NCBI GenBank assembly: GCA_015680685.1
Contig: MNCI01005898.1
Location: 313,062 to 377,061, forward strand
Direction of reading: 5' to 3'
DNA: 64,000 nt
Source: Gnetum montanum
Taxonomy: Eukaryota; Streptophyta; Gnetopsida; Gnetales; Gnetaceae
The translations under genes were made by a program, and so were the position numbers. Shown here in pieces: positions 57,401 to 64,000 of this stretch. The notes beneath the pieces were generated by a model. It did no database searches, had not been told where the DNA came from, and saw only the letters and a list, made by a program, of their open reading frames with translations. Numbering within the stretch: position 1 is the stretch's first letter; each line of letters begins with the position of its first letter.

Positions 57401-58748
57401 CCAAATATAGAGTTAAAGATGCAACATTGTTAAAGGATCCAGCCTACCGATCAACAAGTCTTCAAATAGAAACTCTAAATATGTGAAAACGAATTTAACA
57501 TGCCTTTTTAAAAACAAGATTATAGCTACCATTGCAGGATTCAAAACAGTTATTGCCAAGGCTGAATTTCGATGGACGTCAAGCAATTATTCAGACACTA
57601 GTAGGGTTGTGAAATTAGGGGAAAAAACTTGACTGTACGACACCAGATTTCATAAAATACATAGGATAAATGTGCAAGTCAAAACCTAGGCTCACTGGAA
57701 TTACCTTGCAAATGACACATGGTATATAACTCAATGCTTGTGTGAAGTCCTTTAATGTAGTTAGTTTTTAATAGTAAATAGAAATTGTTTCGTCTGGAAG
57801 TTTTAGGTTTGGTGGTCAAGTTACGAAGAACAGTATATTATGGCCGTTTTATGTTTTGGATTATTTCTGTTTAATAATAGTTTGATTAGCTAAGAAGTCT
57901 TAATTTATTACACGTGGGTTTAAGCTAGATATTAATAACCAATAAATTTCTTATGAAACAAATTGCAAATCTTTACTCTTTTTCGAGGTACCCTTAGTAA
58001 CATAGCCCATGTATTTCATGCTAGCAAGAATTCATGTTATCTATTTTATTCTTATTCTTTATTCTAAATGTTTTATCTTCTTTATTTTAGTGGTGCCTTT
58101 CTCTTCTATGCATGGGATATGATACCTGAAAAACTGACCGATACAAAATCTCACACTTTTGCAGGAAATCTTGACACAGCCAAAGACTTTGTCACAAGAA
58201 TGACGAAGGAAGGCTTCTTGCCATGCCTGGGAACATTTAACTCATTCCTGCAAGCCATTTCTGATGTTGGGGAGGTTGATCTTTCGTTAGATCTTCTTTC
58301 CAAGGCTGCTAGCAAAGGTTTGTATCCTGACAATAACACCTATCAAATCTTGATAAAGGGTGCCTCAAAATCTGGAAAAACAGACGATGCATTTAGGCTT
58401 TTACAGAGTGCAATGCAAGATGGGGTGAGACTCTATCCAAGCCTTTATGCTCCCTTGCTCAAGGCTTTCTGCAAGAGGGCACAATTTTCTGAGGCTTACA
58501 GTCTGTTCAATGACATGAAGATTAAAGGTCATCCCCCTAATCAACCTTTTTACACCATGTTCATAAGGTTGTCCTGTTATGGGGGTAGGATTTTAAATGC
58601 AGCAAATTTGTTAGTTGAAATGACAGAACTGAAACTGGTTCCAAAGACTCAAAATTTTGATATGGTAATTAGTGGATTGAAAACCATTGAGAATTATAGT
58701 TTGGCTAAAAAGATGGAGAGATTGTATTTTTCAATTTACAGACTCTGA
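54427..58748 (+). CDS. P-class PPR protein, At5g18390-like, three exons, one in-frame stop
   Basis: Exons are 54427-55083, 56695-56941 and 58165-58748, giving 1488 bases or 495 codons in one frame. The first intron runs from GTCAGT to AAAAGCAG in phase 0, the second from GTGAGA to TTTTGCAG with the Gly codon split. The joins restore helix motifs: TVH to VYNSLLKALC, and LLAAG to NLDTAKDFV. The N-terminus (MSLDLISSVRGMILRAQKLL) looks like a mitochondrial presequence. PPR motifs run from about residue 150 to the end, for example YEILVGAWCGEGKLTEAQ, YQILIKGASKSGKTDDA and YAPLLKAFCKRAQFSEA. From memory, order and wording fit Arabidopsis At5g18390. A TGA at 55015-55017 interrupts exon 1, so it is either a recent pseudogene or carries a sequence error. 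Confidence 0.75.
55505..56262 (+). pseudogene. LINE ORF2 C-terminal fragment inside PPR intron 1
   Basis: Frames give LARLQIIIYPTILYGCVVWG, as in the end of LINE reverse transcriptase, and later LRIKSGRWIQLPLEECTCGW then LEDELHVFLFC, the Cys/His end of the same ORF. Frameshifts and stops are frequent. The fragment is in the same direction as the host gene. Confidence 0.7.
57074..57455 (-). repeat. Possible solo LTR inside PPR intron 2
   Basis: On the minus strand the stretch starts TGTTGATCGGTAGGC and has a strong TATA box (TTATATAAATAGAAGC, about 57228-57243) followed by an apparent transcript start region. This is like a short copia-type LTR. No clear terminal CA or target duplication was found. 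The plus-strand frame at 57250-57486 would then be accidental. Confidence 0.3.
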
Positions 58749-59984
58749 TTTTTGGAATGAGAAATTGAGAATCAAGTGATTTTATTGCATTTAGGAATTT
58801 TGGGGAATGAAACATGATTTGCAGCTGATAGGATTTTTTGATATCTGTTATCCTAATTTTCCTATTAACATGTTCTCGAAGTCAATGGCAATTAACATAT
58901 TTCCCATAGAACCTTACCCAATTCGGAATACCCATAGCTCTCTAGTAATGCATTTCTTAGGATATACCTTTTTTTGCTAATTACCCAACTGATAGGCCTT
59001 TTCATCTTATGGTAAATCAAAGGGTCAAGGTATTGCATTGTTTTGCTTCTAGGCATCTGTCTTGCTTTTGCTTTTTCAGTTTTGGCTGATCCTTTCAGTC
59101 AACAACCTTAAAAGTTGTTCACTTGGCAAGGTAATTTTGAGTGGGCTTCAAAACTCTATGATTCCACTTAAGTCCGTAGGTATAGTTTATACTATCACAG
59201 CAAAGAAATTGCTGTAGACTTTGTATGACATTGCTCATTCTGTAGTCTTGATTGTTCGACTCAAATCTCAACTACTTGGATACATAAAATTTTACTTGTG
59301 AAAATTATAGTAGTTTTCAAGATAGGCTCATGGAATGATATTTTATTCTTTGAGGATCAAACTGGTGGGTCAAATTTCCTTTATAATGTATTTCGAAGTG
59401 CAATCTTTTGTACATAAATCATGTGTGCAAATCTTCTCTCAATCCAATAGATGGGTTTCATGGTGCTCATAATTTGGAATACTAAATCTTAATTCTTGTT
59501 TTCGATTTTTGTTTGTATTACAAGGGAATGAACGCTGGAAACGAAAATCAAATATCATTCATATTACTATGATTTGCAAAAAGGAAAGGGTCATTACTTG
59601 GAGGTTCAATGATCTTTTTTCCAAGGAGCAAGATTTTAGAAAAGTTATGTAATACCCTACCTTATTGCACCAGAGGTAAGATCTTTATTATGGGGGTCAC
59701 AAACTTTAAAGTTTCCGATACAATTTTTGAAAGTTTTTTTCTAACTTCCCTAAGGGTTAGTAACTTTAATCATACATAAACATCAACTTTTTCCAAGTTA
59801 ACCCTTCCAACAACCTTTGGGATGATTTATCAATGATAAGGCATTAATAGACATAATGATTAAGTTAATTAAATCATCCATAATTACAACTTAGCCAAGT
59901 GTAACCACCCTCAAGAGTTAAGGTATCCCAATTGTTTTAAGGTTACACAATGATTGCTAATCCATGGTTCTATTGTGATTGCCA
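58749..59984. other. Stretch downstream of the PPR gene, nothing recognised
   Basis: This interval probably includes the 3' untranslated part of the PPR gene. No coding, RNA or repeat family was recognised. Confidence 0.5.
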
Positions 59985-60538
59985 ATGGCACCCAAACAAA
60001 AGTGCTCGCAAGAAGGAGAACCCTCACAACCATGGAAGAAACAATCCAGAGCTAGAAGGGGCTAGCAAGAACAAAGCCAAGAACAACAAGAGGTGATCCA
60101 TGCAAGGGGACCTTTTCGTGAGGAGCCCAAAGTGGAATCTATTTGACAAATTCTAGAAGAAGAAGTGCTTACAAAATAATCTCAATGAGGAGAAGTGCCT
60201 AGACCTATGACTAGGCTTGAGATCACTCTAACTTAAGCCTACCTAGACATCATTAAGTCCCAAGAGATCCAAAGATCAATTTTTCAAGAAATAAACTTTG
60301 GGCTATTTTTGGAGAAAGCTCTAGAGGATGTTAGAACACAATTGCAAACCTCTCCCATGTGGCCAATCATCATGACCAGTGAAGAGTGGTACATGGGAGA
60401 GACCTATCTCTTCTGGAATAGCTGAAGGCCAAGGTTCATTGTAAAAATCAAGGATGTTCAAGTGTCCTACTCGGTAGAGGCCATTGCATAGGCACTAGGG
60501 TTACCCAACATCAGAACACAGTTGGCCGAAATATCAAC
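59985..60538 (+). pseudogene. Transposon extra-ORF fragment starting MAPK, cut by an LTR insertion
   Basis: The frame starts MAPKQKCSQEGEPSQPWKKQ. It later has TSEEWYMGETYLFWNS, VKIKDVQVSYSVEAIA and ALGLPNIRTQLAEI, which corresponds to WYLG-MYQFWHNKEEG and CGVTIDFSIQAILEVLNL in the Athila-like extra ORF. This is the 'putative plant transposon protein' type of domain. Stops are at about 60027, 60150 and 60415. The fragment stops where the LTR at 60539 begins. Confidence 0.55.
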
Positions 60539-61501
60539 TAATGAGTGGCAAGGATACCCTATGCTCAACCATACGAATACGAGTGTTTTTACGCGCGATC
60601 CGATCGAACTCCGCAGACGGACTAGTTGTGGCACCTAGATAGTTATCCTTAGGTCGCAGTTCACTGTCTTCCCACCTGGACTAGTATTTATATTTGTCAC
60701 GTATGGTTTAGTCCAAAGTAAGATGTATGATGTGTTCTAATTCTAATGCTACTCCTGATGGCAGTGGAAAATAATATTAATTAAGCTAAGCTAGGAGGGA
60801 AAGGGTAAGAGAATCTATTCTAGCCTAAGTGCGACGAGCAACCGATTCCTTGATCAACCGTACACATCTTGGATTTCGTGCACGACTACCACTGGGACTA
60901 CCAAGCGTAGATCCTAGGTACGCCACTGGGATTACCAAGTGCAGATCTCAAATACGCCACTAGGATTACCAAGCGTAGATCCTAGCTACACCACTAGGCT
61001 ACCAAGTAGTCACACTTAAATGCTCGTAATCAAGTCATACTCATTCCGCTTCTAGGAGTTTAAGGGTGAGAGGGACTAATCGCGATGAGCAACCGATTCG
61101 TTGAGTAACCGTACACATTCGTAAATGCTCGTAAACAAGTCGTACTCATACCACACTACTGCAGGTAATAAATAACATTGAATAAATAAACAAACAAATA
61201 AATAAAAAAGTGAATGTTGCAATGATGAAGTAATCTCGATCTTTATTGCCGGTCATGTGCGTGTCCAAGTACGTCACACTCGAATAAAGACACCGTACAA
61301 CTACATTCACCACACTACGGGCAGACACTGGAAAAATAAACTAACTCTGGAGGGATCAAACTGCCAGAGTTTCACTACTATCTAAATTGGGATGATGAAA
61401 TAAGGGGAAGCCGCCTCTTATTTATAAATATGATGACGCACCACGATATCGTGTATGTGATATCGCAGATATTGCGAGGGATGTGATATTGCGTCCCATC
61501 A
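60539..61501 (-). repeat. 3' LTR of the second Athila-like element
   Basis: It starts TAATGAG and ends CCATCA. It carries the repeated unit ccactgggattaccaagcgcagatcc (60890-60990), a TATA box (TTATAAATAAG on the minus strand, about 61430) and degenerate GATATCGC units (61443-61492). An extra short duplication of LTR sequence lies at 61081-61145 (gcgatgagcaaccgattcgttgagtaaccgtacac). Confidence 0.8.
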
Positions 61502-61679
61502 TACCCCCATGACTGAATGAAAACTCGTCCTCGAGTTACAGAGAGAACAAGCTCCATTGATTACACAATGGATAGGTATGGGATTATTAAATGGGAAAAA
61601 ACAAAAAATGACATGATGCTGCAGTGTGGAGTGAGACACAACACAAAAGAAAATCTTATGATTACAAAATGGGTGGAAC

Positions 61680-62274
61680 TCATGTAGTTCCTGGTGGCGG
61701 TGGCTCCTCCATAGGTGTCTTTCCCTTTTCTTGTGCTACAGGGCTTGAGATTTGATGGTGTTGAGTATGACCTAGACTTTCTCCTCTTGTAAGGCCTTGA
61801 GTGCCTTGGCATGCATGTAAGTTTGCACTTGTGCCATAGAGGCATCCCAGTCAACCTTCTCTTTTTCTTTCACCACCCTTTTATTCTCTGTCAATAGTTT
61901 ATTAAGTTGCTTGGTTCTAAAAGTGTCCAGCTGGTTCTGAGCAACCTTTGGCCCTGTATTCAGAAGGTTTAATACTTCCAAAATGGCTTGAATAGAGAAA
62001 TCAATAGTCACACCACAATTGTTAACTGTGGTGCCTTCTTCTTTATTGTGCCAAAATTGGTACATTTCCCCTAAGTACCAGGCACTACTTTCAAAGAGGG
62101 TATCTCCTATGTCTGCCTGCTTGGACCATATGGTAGAAGGATTTTCTTGATGAATACTGAATGATTGTTCCTCTTGTTCGGCGTGTTGTCTGGCAGGACC
62201 TTGTCTTCCACCTCTCTGGGCTCATTTTTTTCCACCTTGGGTAGGACCTTCCCATTGTCTGCGTTCGGGGCCAT
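61680..62274 (-). pseudogene. Extra ORF of the second Athila-like element with the middle deleted
   Basis: The start MAPNADNGKVLPKVEKNEP corresponds to the N-terminus of the ORF at 43919, in a shifted frame. Then WYLGEMYQFWHNKEEGTTVN and CGVTIDFSIQAILEVLNLL join directly to the coiled-coil part (TKQLNKLLTENKRVVKEKEK, 61772-62065). The acidic run and the rest of the transposon-type domain are missing. The end KTPMEEPPPPGTT matches the other copy. About 2.2 kb is missing relative to it. Confidence 0.65.
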
Positions 62275-63713
62275 CTGCAATCACACGAGACCAATCATTA
62301 GTAAGGTTGTTACCAAAGTTAGGTTATACCTTACTGCTTTTTTTAATAGATTTACTTTATTTCCGTGTGATGTTAATTATTGGAAGAACATGTCCCCGAA
62401 ATATTATAATGTTGAGTCCTCTTTGCTTAGGTGGTTTCCAAATTTAATTTTTTGGTATAGCTAAGGGGATGAAATTGTTCTTGACACATTCTATTCTTAA
62501 TTTTAGAACTAATTACCCTTAAATATGTTCTTTGGGCAAATTTATGCACTATTCGGCATGTGCCCCCTCCCCCATGACTAAGCTAAACACTCCAGGGTCA
62601 AGTAGGTGCAAACGGAATGAAAATCAGAGTACCAGCAAGCGAGTTATGGATATGAAAGCAAGGGACGCACAATCGCGAGTCGTAGAGAGGAATTGAAAAA
62701 CTTCCTCTATGTGAATGATTGTAAATGATGGTGATTAGGACAGGGGGGGTCACGAATATATATTTTCATCGAAGTTAGGGCATCTAGAGAACGTATCGAA
62801 TTTTTAATATTTCTTTTGAAATTAAATGATGTAAACTAAGGACATCTAGACGATTGTTATAGGATTCCAAGGTAATTCAACTGGTTCTGAAGGCACAAAA
62901 ATTATGATGGTGTGGAATTTATCAGTAAGAACCTCAGATGATAGAGAAAAAGGCTATGTGATGATTCATAGGAACATTGAATCAGAGGCATAGTAATAAG
63001 GGAAATAATATCATGAACAATACACTGAGGATAATAAATGGTGTGTTTTGAGTTGTGTCATAAGTGAAAATTACAAAAGATTACACAAGTGGGTCCTCCC
63101 CAAAGCAGGTTCCAACCTATAAAGCCCTTGTGTAACCACACTTAAAGTGTCTGTGGGCACTAGAAGAGTTAAATGTAATCCACACTAACTCCACAAATAT
63201 CACTGGAATGAGATGAAAATTCTGTTACATGAGACACAAGCTACAATTACACGAACAGTGAGATAAGATGAAGTAGAGAAAGGGATCGTAGAAATTGGGA
63301 CATGAGGTAACTGACCCAGGGCACAATAAATCCTGCATGTAAAGCATGATTAATATGTCATTAACCCATCGTTCCAAGATCAGGACCAAATCCATTCCTC
63401 TAAACAGTGACATCGCATTGTTTCATCCCATGATGAGCAACTATGAGAGTACCATAACAACAAGGCGTACGATCACTTGGCGTTTAGTACAAGGGAGGAG
63501 TGAATTTTGTTTTATGGCACTTTGTTTTTCTTTTCTTTTTTCTCTTTTTTTTCCACTTTACTGAATCCAGAGAAGCTGCCAACCTTTAGGCATGGGTGCA
63601 TGTCTTTTCAGTGGGACCCCCTAGAACAGCTTTTGATTTTCAAGTGCCCTTTTGATTACTCTTACTCCCATTTTCCATTAGATCTACAAGGATCTTAGTA
63701 CAACCAAGTTACA

Positions 63714-64000
63714 TGATGACACTCACAGATGACACCAAAGAGAATCCACAAGTCCCCTTGATGTCACACCCTAATCATTCCTTCTTGGTCCATCCTTCTT
63801 CATTCTCAGTACAATGACACAAAATTAATTTTAAGTTTTAAGAATGTCAAGAATATCACTGTACCCTCAAAAAGAACCTCTTATTTGTAGAATGGATGAG
63901 TGGGTGTAATGGGCTCATTGTTCCAAAATAATTGATCACTCATGACTTAATAACATAGAACACACCTCAACCAACGATCCACATGAGTGTTTTATTCGTA
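63714..64000. other. Internal sequence of the second Athila-like element, unassigned
   Basis: No frame or motif was recognised. It follows directly on sequence that, in the other copy, runs into the N gap. Confidence 0.4.

Larger units (their letters stand above)
60539..64000 (-). mobile_element. Second Athila-like element, internally deleted, cut by window edge
   Basis: On the minus strand the visible part ends with a 3' LTR (60539-61501) preceded by a polypurine tract, a shortened extra ORF (61680-62274) and a non-coding region that aligns with 43920-45395 of the other copy (for example 63090-63180 and 63440-63710). The segment 63714-64000 has no counterpart in the visible part of the other copy and may correspond to its assembly gap. 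Confidence 0.75.

Noticed and set aside
57250-57486. A hydrophobic 78-residue protein in the PPR intron
   Set aside because: It matches no family known to me, lies inside a clean intron, and overlaps a TATA-bearing stretch that looks like a solo LTR.

Overview
The window is nuclear DNA of a land plant with a large, retrotransposon-filled genome. Three things point there: Ty3/gypsy elements of Tat/Ogre-like and Athila-like type, pentatricopeptide-repeat (PPR) genes, and dense nesting of old, decayed LTR elements. A gymnosperm is plausible because of the repeat load and the introns of over 1 kb in a PPR gene, but the sequence does not settle the species. No rRNA gene, intact tRNA gene or CRISPR array was seen. 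Almost every coding stretch is broken by stops or frameshifts.

Positions 1-32124 form an array of one Tat-like LTR family, all reading on the minus strand: copy A (left part cut by the window edge), copy B and copy C. Each reads LTR, a primer-binding site matching tRNA-Asn, a leader, then one long gag-protease frame. Copy B's 3' LTR is also copy A's 5' LTR (4120-5747). A truncated LTR at 14892 to about 15840 is likewise shared by B and C. Downstream of gag-protease, B and C carry a large gene in the opposite direction (plus strand). It has at least eight exons with matching splice sites in the two copies, runs from an ATG reading MAPK to an acidic tail, and its first part resembles an FCP1/NIF-type HAD phosphatase fold. 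In C, decayed reverse transcriptase and RNase H lie beyond this cassette (15847-17493). In B there is no pol. A further nested LTR pair of the same family (21440-24360) interrupts the antisense gene of copy C.

Positions 32124-49500 and 60539-64000 hold a second family, Athila-like, with an LTR that begins TGATGAG or TAATGAG and carries repeated GATATCGC palindromes. One nearly full-length minus-strand element (40221-48899) has two LTRs, a tRNA-Asp type primer site, gag, a 692-base assembly gap and an extra coiled-coil ORF, but no visible pol. A 3'-end fragment lies at 32580-33460 in plus orientation, and an internally deleted copy begins at 60539. Between them are remnants of a third gypsy type with a tRNA-Met primer site (39217) and gag.

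The host-gene part is 50.4-58.8 kb. It holds a broken PPR gene (50546-51566) and a three-exon PPR gene (54427-58748) that resembles the Arabidopsis At5g18390 type. The latter is joined by clean GT-AG introns and carries one in-frame TGA. A LINE fragment sits in its first intron.
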